Program-made: the position numbers and the translations under genes
The notes under the pieces: model-generated
Database searches by the model: none
What the model saw: only the letters and a program-made list of their open reading frames with translations
What the model was told of the DNA's origin: nothing
Shown: positions 32,898-42,363 of the stretch, one piece after another
How the letters are laid out: each line of letters begins with the position of its first letter
Position numbering within the stretch: the first letter of the stretch is position 1
Origin: Streptomyces xanthii
GTDB taxonomy: Bacteria; Actinomycetota; Actinomycetes; Streptomycetales; Streptomycetaceae
Assembly: GCF_014621695.1 (NCBI RefSeq)
Contig: NZ_CP061281.1
Coordinates: forward strand, 4,898,001 to 4,962,000
DNA length: 64,000 nt
Direction of reading: 5' to 3'

Positions 32898-35800
32898 GCC
32901 GTCCTCTCTTCTGATCCGGGGGCGACCGCGTCGAGTTCGTGGAGGAAGCTGACCAGGTCACCGATGGTGGAGAGCCGGGGCAGCAGGTCCTGGACGGTCA
33001 GCTCGCCGAGCCCGGTGAGCCGTTCCTCGAGGCGGGACTTCAGCTCCATGACCATCACGGAGTCGAAGCCGAGGTCTTCGTAGAGCCGCAGTTCGGGGCT
33101 GAGCTCGTCGGGGCCGTAGCCGCCGACGAGTCCGACCGCCTCCACGGCGGCGCGGGCCACGGGACCGTCCGCCCGGCCCCGGCTCACGTCGAGCACGGCC
33201 ACCGCCGGGTGCACCGGCTCGGCAGCCGGCGCCGGCGCGTCCGCGACCCGGGTGTCCGCGGCGCTCTGCGCGGCCACGGCCACGGGACCGGCCGACGGGG
33301 TGCGCGAGGGCGTGTGGGCCGCCCAGTAGCGGTGCCGGTCGCTGAACGCGTACGGGGCGAGCGGCTGCCCGACCCGGTCGCGCGGCGCGTACACCGCGTC
33401 CCAGTCCGGGTCCACGCCGCCGCGGTACAGCTCGGCGACCGCGTCCGCCAGACGGTCGCTGCCCGCGTCCTCGTCCGGCACCGGCACCACCTGCGCGGGG
33501 CCGGCGCCCAGCGTGCGCAGCATGCCGAGCAGCACCGGGCGGGGCCCGATCTCCACGGCGTGCGTGACCCCTTCGTCGAGCAGGGTCCGGGCCGCGTCCG
33601 CGAACAGCACCGGGGCGCTGATGTGCGCCACCCAGTACGTGGCGTCCATCGGCTCGTCCTCCAGGAGCCGCCCGTGCACCGTCGAGTACACGGGGATCCG
33701 CGGCACGTCGCCGCCCACCTCGTCGGCGACGGCGGCGAACCGCTCCAGCATCGGCTCCATCAATGGCGAGTGGAACGCGTGCGACACCTGGAGCCTGCGG
33801 GTGCGCACCCCCTCTCCGGTCAGCTCCTCCTCGATGCGCGCCAGGGCGGCGAGATCACCGGACAGGACCGTGGCCTGCGGGCCGTTGACCGCGGCGACGC
33901 CGACCAGCGGCTCGTCCGCGACCCGTGCGGCCACCTCCGCGTGCGGCGCCCGCACGGCCAGCATGCCGCCGCCGTCCGGGAGTTCCTGCATCAGCGCGCC
34001 GCGCGCCGCGATCAGCCGGGCCGCCCCGTCGAGCGGCAGCGCGCCCGCGAGGACCGCCGCCGCGTACTCGCCGACACTGTGCCCGAGCAGCGCCGAGGGG
34101 CGCACGCCGAGGGCCTCCAGGGTCCGGCCGAGCGCGAACTCCACGGCGAACAGAGCGGGTTGGGTCCACTGTGTGCGGTGGACCGCTTCGTCGCCCGCCA
34201 GGACCAGATCGCGCACCGAGCGGCCGGTGTGCGGGGCGAGCGCCGCGTCCGCCTCGTCGAGGAAGCCGCGGTACAGGGCCGACTCCCGGTACAGGCCCGC
34301 CGTCATCCGCGGGTACTGGGAGCCCTGCCCGGTGTACAGGAACGCGGTCTCGGGCCGCGCCGCGGGCTGCCCCGCGAGCCGGGTCAGCACGGCGTCGTCC
34401 GCGGCCGCCTCCCGCAGCCGCTCCGCGAGCTGCGCGGTGTCCGAGGCGCCGACCGCGAACCGGTAACGGTGCCCGGACTTGACCCGGTTGCTGGTCCAGG
34501 CGAGCGCACCCACCGGAAGCCGGCCGCGCTCCACGGAGTCGGCCTGCGCGATCAGGTTGCGGCGCAGCGCGTCCGCGCCGGGTGCCGTCAGCGTGAACAC
34601 GGCCGTGCCGAGGCCGCCCGTGTCGTCCGCCGGACGCTGTGCGGCCGGGGGAGCGCTGGCCAGCACGGCGTGCGCGTTCGTGCCGCCCATGCCGAAGCTG
34701 CTCAGGCCCGCCACGACGTCCTGCGCGGGCAGCTTCAGCGGAGCCTTCAGGAGCCGGATGCCGTGCTCGCGCAGCTTCAGCGACGGGTTCTCCTTCGCCG
34801 AGAACCGGCTCGCCGGAACGACCCGGTGGTGCAGCGACAGGGCCACCTTGATGAGCCCCGCGATGCCGGCCGCGCCCTCGGTGTGCCCGAGGTTGCCCTT
34901 CACCGAGCCGAGCGCCAGCGGCTTGCCGGTGCGGGACCCGTGGTGGTGGCCGAGCGCCTTGACCTCCATCATGTCGCCGAGCGCGGTGCCGGTGCCGTGG
35001 CCCTCCACGAACGTGACGTCGGACGGCTCGACCCCCGCACGCCGGTAGGCCGCGGCGAGCACTTCCTGCTGGGCCCAGCGGTTGGGCGCGGTGATGCCGT
35101 TGCTGCGCCCGTCCTGGTTGACGGCGGTGCCGCGCAGCACCGCGTACACCCGCTGGCCGTCCGCGAGCGCGTCCTTCAGCCGGCGCAGCACCACCACACC
35201 GACGCCCTCGCCGCGGCCGATGCCGTCGGCCTGCGAGCTGAACGGCTTGCAGCGCCCGTCCGGCGAGGACAGACCGGCCTGCGTGTAGAAGATCGACAGG
35301 GCCGGGGTCATCGCGACGTTCACGCCCCCCGCGAGCGCGATGTCGCACTCCTCGGACAGCAGGGCGTTCGCCGCCAGGTGCACGGCCACGAGCGAGGAGG
35401 AGCAGGCGGTGTCGACGGCGAGCGAGGGACCCTTCAGGTCCAGGTGGTACGAGATCCGGTTGGCCGTCATGCAGTAGCCGTTGCCGGAGCCGATCTGCGC
35501 GGTGACGTGGTCGTAGTCCGTCAGGTGCAGCTGCGCCCACTCGTTGCCCATGATGCCGACGAACACCCCGGTGGAGGTGCCCGCCAGGGACTGCGGGGCC
35601 AGGCCCGCGTCCTCGACGGCCCGCCAGGAGCTCTGCAGCAGCAGCCGCTGCTGCGGGTCCATGGCCTGCGCCTCGCGCGGCGAGACGGTGAAGAACTCGT
35701 TGTCGAAGGCGTCCGGGTCGGAGATGAAACCGCCCTTGGTGGTGTTGGTGCGCCCGGGGGCGCCGGAGGCCGAGTGGAACTCCTCGGCGTTCCAGCGCAG

Positions 35801-35914
35801 CCGGGGCACCTCACCGACCCCGTCGCCCGAGCGCATCAGGAGATCCCAGTAGGCGCGGGTGTCCGGCGCCCCCGGGAACCTGCAGTCGATGCCGACGATG
35901 GCGATGGGTTCCAT
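32894..35914 (-). CDS. Single-module type I polyketide synthase (KS-AT-ACP)
   Basis: 1006 residues from the ATG at 35914. KS domain (about 1-430) with DTACSSSL (Cys), EGHGTGT and KGNLGHTEG (His), so it should be active. AT domain (about 530-830) with [10 protein letters not shown] and HAFHSP, the latter typical of malonyl-CoA selectivity. A linker rich in Ala/Pro follows, then an ACP (about 915-985) with [10 protein letters not shown]. There is no ketoreductase, dehydratase, enoylreductase or thioesterase domain, so one round would leave a beta-keto group. It is expected to extend the acyl chain from the discrete ACP encoded immediately upstream (1-bp overlap TGATG) and deliver a beta-ketoacyl-ACP to the KASIII encoded downstream. 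Confidence 0.95.
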   Translation of the reverse strand: MEPIAIVGIDCRFPGAPDTRAYWDLLMRSGDGVGEVPRLRWNAEEFHSASGAPGRTNTTKGGFISDPDAFDNEFFTVSPREAQAMDPQQRLLLQSSWRAVEDAGLAPQSLAGTSTGVFVGIMGNEWAQLHLTDYDHVTAQIGSGNGYCMTANRISYHLDLKGPSLAVDTACSSSLVAVHLAANALLSEECDIALAGGVNVAMTPALSIFYTQAGLSSPDGRCKPFSSQADGIGRGEGVGVVVLRRLKDALADGQRVYAVLRGTAVNQDGRSNGITAPNRWAQQEVLAAAYRRAGVEPSDVTFVEGHGTGTALGDMMEVKALGHHHGSRTGKPLALGSVKGNLGHTEGAAGIAGLIKVALSLHHRVVPASRFSAKENPSLKLREHGIRLLKAPLKLPAQDVVAGLSSFGMGGTNAHAVLASAPPAAQRPADDTGGLGTAVFTLTAPGADALRRNLIAQADSVERGRLPVGALAWTSNRVKSGHRYRFAVGASDTAQLAERLREAAADDAVLTRLAGQPAARPETAFLYTGQGSQYPRMTAGLYRESALYRGFLDEADAALAPHTGRSVRDLVLAGDEAVHRTQWTQPALFAVEFALGRTLEALGVRPSALLGHSVGEYAAAVLAGALPLDGAARLIAARGALMQELPDGGGMLAVRAPHAEVAARVADEPLVGVAAVNGPQATVLSGDLAALARIEEELTGEGVRTRRLQVSHAFHSPLMEPMLERFAAVADEVGGDVPRIPVYSTVHGRLLEDEPMDATYWVAHISAPVLFADAARTLLDEGVTHAVEIGPRPVLLGMLRTLGAGPAQVVPVPDEDAGSDRLADAVAELYRGGVDPDWDAVYAPRDRVGQPLAPYAFSDRHRYWAAHTPSRTPSAGPVAVAAQSAADTRVADAPAPAAEPVHPAVAVLDVSRGRADGPVARAAVEAVGLVGGYGPDELSPELRLYEDLGFDSVMVMELKSRLEERLTGLGELTVQDLLPRLSTIGDLVSFLHELDAVAPGSEERTA

Positions 35915-36216
35915 CAGCGGGCGCCGCCCTGCGCGGTGGCGAACTCCTCCAGCAGGTGGTCGGCGAGCGCCTGGACGGTCGGGTAGTCCCAGGCGGCCGT
36001 CGGCTCGAGGACGAAGTCGAAGTCCTCCTCGATGTCGCCGCACAGGCTGAACGCGGCGACGGAGTCGAGCCCGTACTCGGCCAGCGGCACGCTCGGGTCG
36101 ATCTCGGCGGGCTGCCGCTTCAGGTACAGGGCGATGCGGTCGGACAGCCAGGTGATCAGCGAGTCGCGGGTGTGGCCGGCGAGCGAGGCGGGCGAGGCGG
36201 GAGACGTAGCGGTCAC
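35914..36216 (-). CDS. Discrete acyl carrier protein for the fatty acyl chain
   Basis: 100 residues. Longer N-terminus than the other discrete ACP, then a standard ACP fold with the site Ser in EYGLDSVAAFSL (near 51). Its stop overlaps the PKS start (TGATG). Lies 67 bp downstream of two acyl-CoA dehydrogenase genes and after the fatty acyl-AMP ligase gene, on the same strand. It is the probable acceptor of the acyl group from the ligase and the carrier on which desaturation happens, comparable to the ligase-ACP-dehydrogenase sets in lipopeptide clusters. Inferred from order. Confidence 0.88.
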   Translation of the reverse strand: MTATSPASPASLAGHTRDSLITWLSDRIALYLKRQPAEIDPSVPLAEYGLDSVAAFSLCGDIEEDFDFVLEPTAAWDYPTVQALADHLLEEFATAQGGAR

Positions 36217-36283
36217 GGTGCACTCCTGAAGACGAGTCGGGCGGGTCGGGGCAGGTCGGTGGTGCGGGCGGAGGCGGGCGCGG

Positions 36284-38044
36284 TCAGCCGGCCAGCGGGG
36301 TGTCGTACAGGTCGAAGCTGCGGCGCTGCTCGAAGCGGCGCGTCACCTCGTCGTGGATCCGGGCCTCGACCGCCGGCGGCAGGTCCGCCGGCTGCTGCCC
36401 GAGCCGCACGGCGAGCCGGTGCAGCACCGCGGCCAGCCAGGCCGGATCGGCGAGGAACGCGTCGTCGCCGCCCCGCGCCTGCTGCCACACGCCGATCGCC
36501 GAGGCCGCGGCGAGCAGCACCGCGTACCGGTCGGCCAGGGCGAACGTGGCGGGCGAGGCCAGCGCCGTGCGGTCCTGCGGGGCCAGCGCCAGCGAGGACT
36601 CCTGGAGCTGGCGCAGCTCGTCCATCATCTTCAGCGCGATCGCGTGCACCGCCCGCTCCTCGGGGGAGCCGGAGGGCAGCTCGTCGACCGAGGCGACCAG
36701 CGAGGCGGACAGGCTGTCGCGGCCGCTGGCCAGGGTGAGCCGCTCGAACGGGATCGGCGGCAGGTCCTCGCGCGGCCGGAAGAGCGCGCCGGGCGCCGGG
36801 TCCCCGGAGAACCAGGAGCGCCGGGCGAGCCGGGCCAGCTGCGGGATGATCGTCGCCTGGCAGGCCGCGGAGCCGGCGTGCCCGAGGCTGAGCACCGGCA
36901 GGTCCCTGATGTGCTTCTGGAAGATGCCGAACTCGCCCTCGCGGACGTAGAACCGGGCGCCGAGCACGATCGACAGATCGTGCATCGTCTCCGTGAGCAT
37001 CTTCGGCACCAGGTACTTGGTGGCGGCCGCGTAGACGCTCGTCTCCTCCGGCAGCAGATGCACCGCCCGCGTCGCCGCCAGCGACAGGCTGTCGCAGATC
37101 AGCAGGTCGAGGAAGGCACCGGACAGGGTCGCCCGGGCGTGCGGGATGTCCATCACGGACTTGCGGTACAGCTCCCGGCCGCGCGCGAACCGCACCACCG
37201 TGCGCAGCGCCGTGTCGGCCGCGCCGAGCGCCATCCCGGGCACCGCGCTGCGGGTGATCTGGAAGGCGCGCAGGGCCAGTTCGACGCCCTGGCCGACCTC
37301 GCCGACCAGAGCCTCGCCGCCCAGCGGGGTGTCCTCGAAGTGCAGGCCCGACAGATGGCAGCCGCGCACACCGGTCGCGCTGTAGCGGGGCAGCACCCGG
37401 AAGGTGTCCGCGTCGAGGCCGGCCCGCTCGGCCAGCACCACCGAGTGGCTGCGGCTGCCCGGCGCGGGGCTCGTACGGCTGAACAGGACCCAGGCGGCGG
37501 CCCGGTCCGCGTTGTTGATGACCTGCTTCTCGCCGGCCAGCAGGAAGCCGCCGTCCGGCGCGGGCCGCGCCTCGAACTCGTTGCGCACGAAGTCGTTGCC
37601 GTGCGCCAGCTCGTGGTACGCGACGGACACCTTGCCGCCGTCCAGCAGGATCCGGGCGAGCCGCTCGCGCTGCTCGGCGGAGCCCGACGTCCACACGTTG
37701 ACGCCCGCCATGAACGAGGTGACGCCGTAGCCGAGGCCGAGCGCCACGTCCCGGCGGAACACCTGGCGCATGACGCGCACCAGCGAGTCGATCCGGTCGA
37801 GCCGGCCACCGTGCTCGCGCGGCACGAACTCGGCGTTCAGAACGGCCTCGTCGAGGATCCGCTCACCGGCCGCGGGCATCTCGCCGGCCTCGTCGGCCGC
37901 CAGGAGCGCCGCGTACGACACCTCGTTCGCGGCGTCGTTCGGATCGCCCAGGCGGCTCTCCAGCTCGGCCACCCGCGCGGCGACCTCGGCCTCCTGGTCG
38001 GTGAAGGGCGCACGGGGCGCCTGGGGCGGGGAACCGGTCAGCAT
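36284..38044 (-). CDS. Acyl-CoA dehydrogenase-like desaturase 1
   Basis: 586 residues, the long ACAD form with an extra helical C-terminus. FAD-binding parts include AYHELAHGNDF, the LLAGEKQVINNAD strand and the helical FARGRELYRKSVMDIPHARA segment. Where most members have the catalytic Glu in a (Y/E)EGT motif, this protein has RDLPVLSLGHAGSAAC, so the base is not evident. Overlaps the other ACAD gene by 7 bp. Paired long ACADs beside a fatty acyl-AMP ligase and ACP occur in ramoplanin and enduracidin clusters, where they are thought to make a 2,4-dienoyl chain. A like role is proposed. This one may be structural or use another residue. Confidence 0.88.
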   Translation of the reverse strand: MLTGSPPQAPRAPFTDQEAEVAARVAELESRLGDPNDAANEVSYAALLAADEAGEMPAAGERILDEAVLNAEFVPREHGGRLDRIDSLVRVMRQVFRRDVALGLGYGVTSFMAGVNVWTSGSAEQRERLARILLDGGKVSVAYHELAHGNDFVRNEFEARPAPDGGFLLAGEKQVINNADRAAAWVLFSRTSPAPGSRSHSVVLAERAGLDADTFRVLPRYSATGVRGCHLSGLHFEDTPLGGEALVGEVGQGVELALRAFQITRSAVPGMALGAADTALRTVVRFARGRELYRKSVMDIPHARATLSGAFLDLLICDSLSLAATRAVHLLPEETSVYAAATKYLVPKMLTETMHDLSIVLGARFYVREGEFGIFQKHIRDLPVLSLGHAGSAACQATIIPQLARLARRSWFSGDPAPGALFRPREDLPPIPFERLTLASGRDSLSASLVASVDELPSGSPEERAVHAIALKMMDELRQLQESSLALAPQDRTALASPATFALADRYAVLLAAASAIGVWQQARGGDDAFLADPAWLAAVLHRLAVRLGQQPADLPPAVEARIHDEVTRRFEQRRSFDLYDTPLAG

Positions 38045-39849
38045 GACGTCCTCTCGTTCTCACCGGCCGCCGCGGCGGCCTTCTCGGGGGCGGGCGCGGC
38101 CGGGACGCGCTGGTCGAGCAGCGCGTACAGCCGTCCCTCGGCCCGGGCCGCCCGCACCTGGGCGAGCAGCTCCTCGTACGTGTGGTGCGCCGCGCCCTGC
38201 GGAGCGCGCGGGTCGAGCCGGGCCAGGAGGCGCTCCAGGGCGCCGCGCAGCCACAGCCCGTCCCGCCACAGCGCGCCGACCGCCGGATCGTCCGCGAGCC
38301 GGTCCGCGCTGCCCGTCCACAGGCCGACACAGGCGGCGCCCGCGTAGCACAGGGCGTAGCGGCGGGCCGTCTCGAAGGCGGCGGGCGGCACATCGGTCAG
38401 CACGTCCTGGTGCGCGGCCATCTCCTCGTGCACCGCGTCCGTCGCGGCGAGCAGCCGGCGGGCCGCGTCCAGGGCCGGGGCGAGCGCCGGGTTCTCCGCC
38501 GCCCGCTGCTCCAGGTCGGCGACCGCGCCGCCGAGGCCGAGCGTGACACCGCTGCCCCGGCGGGCGATCACCGACAGGTTCGCCGGGTCGAGCGGCGGCA
38601 GCGGCAGGCCCAGGTCGCAGGCGGCGGCCGCGCCGGCCGTGTCGCCGGTCGCGCGCCGGTAGCCGCGCGCCAGCGAACGGAACTGGTTCACCAGGGAGTT
38701 CAGGTTCACCAGCGTGTTGCCGTCGAACAGGCCCACGATCCGGTGGTCCCGCTCGAGCTTCTGGAACCGGCCCTGCGCGTGCACCTCCTTGAGGAAGGCG
38801 CGGGCGCCCAGCAGCCGGGTCAGTTCGGTCAGCACCTCCTCGGTGCCCGTGGGCAGCAGGTACTTGGTGACCGCCGCCGTCAGGCTCATCTCGGCGGTCT
38901 GTGTGTGCACCGCCCGCGAGGCGAACAGGGCCAGCGCCTCGTGCAGCAGCACGTCGGCGGCGGCCTCGCCCAGCGTGCGGCGCGCCTTGGGCAGGTCGAT
39001 CAGCTTCCGCCCGTACAGCTCCCGCCGCTCGGCGAAGTCCAGGGCGATGCGCAGCCCGTGGTCCCCGGCGCCCAGCGACAGCGCCGCGCACATCGTGCGG
39101 GTCAGCTGGAGCGCCTTGATGACGGTCTCCACGCCGCCGCCCTCGGCGCCGACCAGCGCGCCCGCCGGCACCTTCGCGCCGTCGAAGGCGATGCCGGAGA
39201 TGTCGGCGCCCCGGATGCCGTGCGTGTGCACCTTCGGCAGGTGCCGGTACGTTCCTTCGTCCAGTTCCCGCTTGTCGACGAGCAGCACGCTGAAGCCGCG
39301 CGGGCCGCCCGCCGGGTCGGTGCGGGTGAGCAGGGACAGCAGCGAACCGCGGGTCGCGTTGTTGATGAGCCACTTCTCGCCGCTCACCAGCCAGCCGCCG
39401 TCCGGCAGCTGCTCGCTCACCTCGCCCCTGACCTCGCCGGCCAGCAGGTCGCTGCCGTGCGCCCGCTCGGTCAGACCGAGCGAGACCGGGACCCCGGCGC
39501 GGATGTCCGCGCCGAGCCGCTGCGCCTGCTCGCCGTCACCGGCCACCCAGACGCACACGCCGCCCAGGTACGTCTTGCCGTGCCCGATCGCCGTCGTCAG
39601 ATCGCGCCGGGCCACGACGCGGATCAGCTGCAGCAACTGCTCGTAGTCCGTGAGCGCTCCGCCGTGCTCGACCGGCACGTAGTAGTCGGAGAGGCCCCAC
39701 TCCTGAAGGCGTCGGCAGATGTCCGCGGGGAACTCCTCCGCGTCGTCCAGCGCGACCGTGCGCGCGTACGAGAACGTCACCTGCGGGTCGTCGGGATCGC
39801 CGAGGAAGCGGTCGAGTTCCCCGGCCAGTCGGTACGGCGGATGCTCCAT
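38038..39849 (-). CDS. Acyl-CoA dehydrogenase-like desaturase 2
   Basis: 603 residues, same long ACAD family. FAD/substrate motifs: LGLTERAHGSDLLAG, SGEKWLINNATRGS, FAERRELYGRKLIDLPKARR. The catalytic-loop equivalent reads RIVGLFDGNTLVNLN, where Asp takes the place of the usual Glu. The gene begins one base after the ligase stop (TGACATG) and overlaps the next ACAD gene, so ligase and both dehydrogenases are made together. Probably desaturates the ACP-bound chain, possibly forming a heterodimer with its neighbour. The C-terminus is Ala/Pro/Glu-rich. Confidence 0.9.
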   Translation of the reverse strand: MEHPPYRLAGELDRFLGDPDDPQVTFSYARTVALDDAEEFPADICRRLQEWGLSDYYVPVEHGGALTDYEQLLQLIRVVARRDLTTAIGHGKTYLGGVCVWVAGDGEQAQRLGADIRAGVPVSLGLTERAHGSDLLAGEVRGEVSEQLPDGGWLVSGEKWLINNATRGSLLSLLTRTDPAGGPRGFSVLLVDKRELDEGTYRHLPKVHTHGIRGADISGIAFDGAKVPAGALVGAEGGGVETVIKALQLTRTMCAALSLGAGDHGLRIALDFAERRELYGRKLIDLPKARRTLGEAAADVLLHEALALFASRAVHTQTAEMSLTAAVTKYLLPTGTEEVLTELTRLLGARAFLKEVHAQGRFQKLERDHRIVGLFDGNTLVNLNSLVNQFRSLARGYRRATGDTAGAAAACDLGLPLPPLDPANLSVIARRGSGVTLGLGGAVADLEQRAAENPALAPALDAARRLLAATDAVHEEMAAHQDVLTDVPPAAFETARRYALCYAGAACVGLWTGSADRLADDPAVGALWRDGLWLRGALERLLARLDPRAPQGAAHHTYEELLAQVRAARAEGRLYALLDQRVPAAPAPEKAAAAAGENERTSC

Positions 39850-39850
39850 G

Positions 39851-41644
39851 TCAGGCCACCGTGTCCAGCGGGCGCTCGATGGCGTCGGCGACCAGTTCCC
39901 GCACGGCCGGCTCCAGGACCTCGTACAGCGGGGTGATCTGGCCCTTGAGGAACAGCTGCTTCATCAGCGTGCGCTGGATCTTGCCGCTGGTCGTCTTGCG
40001 GATGGTGCCGGGACGGACCAGGAGCACGTTGCCCGCCGGGATGTTGAACTCCCGGCCGATGAAGGCCTGGACTCCGGTGGCGAGGGTGCGCAGGTCGGTG
40101 GCGACCGAGCTGGCGCGCACCTCCTGCACGACGACCAGGTGCTCGCGGTCCGCGGTCTCCACCGCGAACACCGAGCCCGCGCCGATGCCGAGCGACTTGT
40201 CGGTGCCCTGCACGGCCCGCTCGATGTCCTGCGGGTACAGGTTGCGCCCCGCGAAGATGATCAGCTCCTTGAGGCGGCCGGTGACGTACAGCTGGCCGTC
40301 CTCCCACACGCCGAGGTCGCCGGTGCGCAGCCAGCCGCCCCCGTCCTGGCCGCCCTTGCCGTCGGCGATGGCCGCGTCGAAGATCTCCTTGTTGGTCAGC
40401 GGCCGCTGCCAGTAGCCGGACGCCACGGACGGGCCCTTGACCCAGATCTCGCCGACCGAACCCTCGGGCTGCTCCTCGAAGGTCTGCGCGTCGACGATCC
40501 GGACGTCGAAGTCCTCCGCCTTCACGACACCGCTGCTGACCAGGGTGCGGGTGGGCGCCTCCTCGCGCGGATCGGCCAGCCGGCCCGACTCCAGCGCCTC
40601 GGAGTCGACGGACAGCACCACGGGCCGGGTCTCGCTCGGGGTGCCCGACACCAGCAGGGTCGTCTCGGCCATGCCGTAGCAGGGGAAGAAGGTCTCGGGC
40701 CGGAACCCGGCCGGGGCGAACCGCTCGGTGAACGCGCGGATCGTCTCGACGCGGATCGGCTCCGCGCCGTTGCAGGCAGCCTGCCAGCTCGACAGGTCGA
40801 GCGTCGCCAGCTGCTCGTCGGTGACCCGGCGCAGGCACAGGTCGTACGCGAAGTTGGGGCCGCCGCCGATGGTGACCTTGTAGTCGCCGATCATCTGCAG
40901 CCAGCGGTGCGGCCGCTTCAGGAAGGACACCGGCGACATCAGGGCCGCGCTGCCGCCCAGGAACAGCGGCTGCAGGATGTGCCCGATCAGGCCCATGTCG
41001 TGGTAGAAGGGCAGCCAACCGCCGTAGCGGGTGTCCGAGTTGGAGCCCACCGAGTTCTTGATCGCCTGCTCGTTGGCGAGCAGGTTGGCGTGGCTGACCA
41101 TCACGCCCTTGGGGTCGCTCGTGGAGCCCGAGGTGTACTGCAGGAACGCCAGGTCGTCACCGGTCAGCGAGGGCGCCGTCCAGGCGCCGGCGTCGCCGTA
41201 GCCGTCCGTGTCGGTGGCCAGGCACAGCACGTCGTTCATCTGCTCCGTGCGCAGCCACTCGGATATCTCCGGTGCGTTCGTGGAGTCGGTGAGCACGGCG
41301 CGGGCCTGCGCGTCGCGCAGGATGCCGGAGACGCGGGTGAAGTGGTTGCCCTGCTCGGTGGGCAGCGGCGCGGGCACCGCGACGGCGCCCGCGTACAGGC
41401 AGCCCACGAACGCCTTGATGAACTCCAGGCCCGACGGGTACAGGAGCAGCACCTGGCGCCCGGAAGCGCCGTTGGCCTGCAGCCAGGACCCGATCCGGCG
41501 GGCCTCCTGGTCCAGCGCGCTGTACGTCAGATGCTGCGGGCCCGACCCCTTGGCGTCGTCGGGCAGGAAGATGAAGGCGTCCTTGGAGCCGAGCGCGTCG
41601 GTGCGCGCCAGTACCAGTTCCGTGAATGTGGGGAAGGCTGTCAA
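39851..41644 (-). CDS. Fatty acyl-AMP ligase (FAAL)
   Basis: 597 residues from a TTG at 41644 with AGGGA upstream; another TTG at 41704 gives 617 residues. ANL-family signatures: LQYTSGSTSDPKGVMVSH, LPFYHDMGLIGHIL (typical of FAALs), CYGMAETTLLV, GWLRTGDLG, TGRLKELIIFAGRN and KTTSGKIQR with the catalytic Lys. FAALs make acyl-AMP and transfer it straight to an ACP rather than CoA. As first gene of the FAAL-ACAD-ACAD-ACP-PKS run it most likely starts the pathway by loading a medium or long fatty acid on the ACP. A SARP-like motif lies 80 bp upstream. Confidence 0.93.
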   Translation of the reverse strand: MTAFPTFTELVLARTDALGSKDAFIFLPDDAKGSGPQHLTYSALDQEARRIGSWLQANGASGRQVLLLYPSGLEFIKAFVGCLYAGAVAVPAPLPTEQGNHFTRVSGILRDAQARAVLTDSTNAPEISEWLRTEQMNDVLCLATDTDGYGDAGAWTAPSLTGDDLAFLQYTSGSTSDPKGVMVSHANLLANEQAIKNSVGSNSDTRYGGWLPFYHDMGLIGHILQPLFLGGSAALMSPVSFLKRPHRWLQMIGDYKVTIGGGPNFAYDLCLRRVTDEQLATLDLSSWQAACNGAEPIRVETIRAFTERFAPAGFRPETFFPCYGMAETTLLVSGTPSETRPVVLSVDSEALESGRLADPREEAPTRTLVSSGVVKAEDFDVRIVDAQTFEEQPEGSVGEIWVKGPSVASGYWQRPLTNKEIFDAAIADGKGGQDGGGWLRTGDLGVWEDGQLYVTGRLKELIIFAGRNLYPQDIERAVQGTDKSLGIGAGSVFAVETADREHLVVVQEVRASSVATDLRTLATGVQAFIGREFNIPAGNVLLVRPGTIRKTTSGKIQRTLMKQLFLKGQITPLYEVLEPAVRELVADAIERPLDTVA

Positions 41645-41723
41645 CGTCGTTCCCTGACCTCTCCAGGATCCGCTGGCGTTGCGCCGGCGAGGCTGCTTGG
41701 ACAACGGCGATGCTGCGCCGGGC

Positions 41724-41741
41724 CCCTAAGGCGACGCTTGT
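41724..41741. promoter_or_regulatory. Candidate SARP operator (FAAL/SRPBCC promoter region)
   Basis: CCCTAAG-GCGA-CGCTTGT: two 7-mers with 11-bp spacing. It shares CTAAxG and CTTG at identical positions with the site at 48460-48477. Lies between the divergent FAAL and SRPBCC genes. Confidence 0.4.
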
Positions 41742-41843
41742 GCGATCGCGGGACGTCCTGGGGCGCACGCCGCGAAGCGGATAGCGTGGGCAACGCCCGT
41801 ATCTGCAGCGGCCCGTGGCGGGGCCGCGGAAGGAGATCAGCTG

Positions 41844-42290
41844 GTGCGCCGTATCTCTACCGAGGTCGTGATCGACGCGTCGCCCGGCGACGTCTGGTCC
41901 GTACTCACCGACTTCGAGCGCTTCCCCGAGTGGAACCCCTTCATCGTGAAGGCGGCCGGCCGGGTCGCCGTCGGCGAGCAGCTCGACCTCACCTTCCGGC
42001 AGGCGAGCGGGCGGCACATGGGCATAAAGCCCACCGTGGTGGCGGCCGAGCCCGGCCGGGTGTTGCGCTGGCGCGGCCGCCTGTGGCTGCCCGGCATCTT
42101 CGACGGCGAGCACATCTTCGAGCTGTCCGAGCGCCCCGAGGGCGGCACGCTCCTCGTCCAGTCCGAGACCTTCGCCGGCCTCCTCGTCCCGTTCACACAG
42201 AAGGTCGTACGGGAGACCGTGGGCCGCTTCATCGACCTGAACGAGGCCCTGCGCACCCGCGTCGAATCGGGGGCCGGGAAGACCGCGTAG
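41844..42290 (+). CDS. SRPBCC (START-like) domain protein
   Basis: 148 residues, one SRPBCC/START-like domain. Typical sequence: TEVVIDASPGDVWSVLTDFERFPEWNPF at the N-terminus (here split as ASPGDVWSVL and FERFPEWNP), LRWRGRLWLPGIFDGEH in the middle, and a C-terminal helix TVGRFIDLNEALRTRVE. GTG start with AAGGAGA upstream. Such proteins bind hydrophobic ligands in a deep cavity and may act as cyclases, carriers or resistance proteins. The only plus-strand gene inside the biosynthetic run, divergent from the FAAL gene. Could bind the lipid product or shape a ring; neither is shown. Confidence 0.88.
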   Translation: MRRISTEVVIDASPGDVWSVLTDFERFPEWNPFIVKAAGRVAVGEQLDLTFRQASGRHMGIKPTVVAAEPGRVLRWRGRLWLPGIFDGEHIFELSERPEGGTLLVQSETFAGLLVPFTQKVVRETVGRFIDLNEALRTRVESGAGKTA

Positions 42291-42305
42291 GCGCCGCGAA
42301 AGCGA

Positions 42306-42341
42306 CCTGGCGCCCGCCCCGGGGGAAGGGCGGGCGCCAGG
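42306..42341. terminator. Bidirectional terminator
   Basis: Perfect 14-bp stem (CCTGGCGCCCGCCC and complement) with an 8-nt loop, between the convergent SRPBCC and ene-reductase genes. Confidence 0.85.
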
Positions 42342-42363
42342 AGTGTGCGGCGGGTGCGCGGGG

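Noticed and set aside
32939..35986. 1015-aa open frame on the plus strand
   Set aside because: It is the antisense shadow of the KS-AT-ACP polyketide synthase. The translation is Arg/Gly/Ala/Val-rich without domains.
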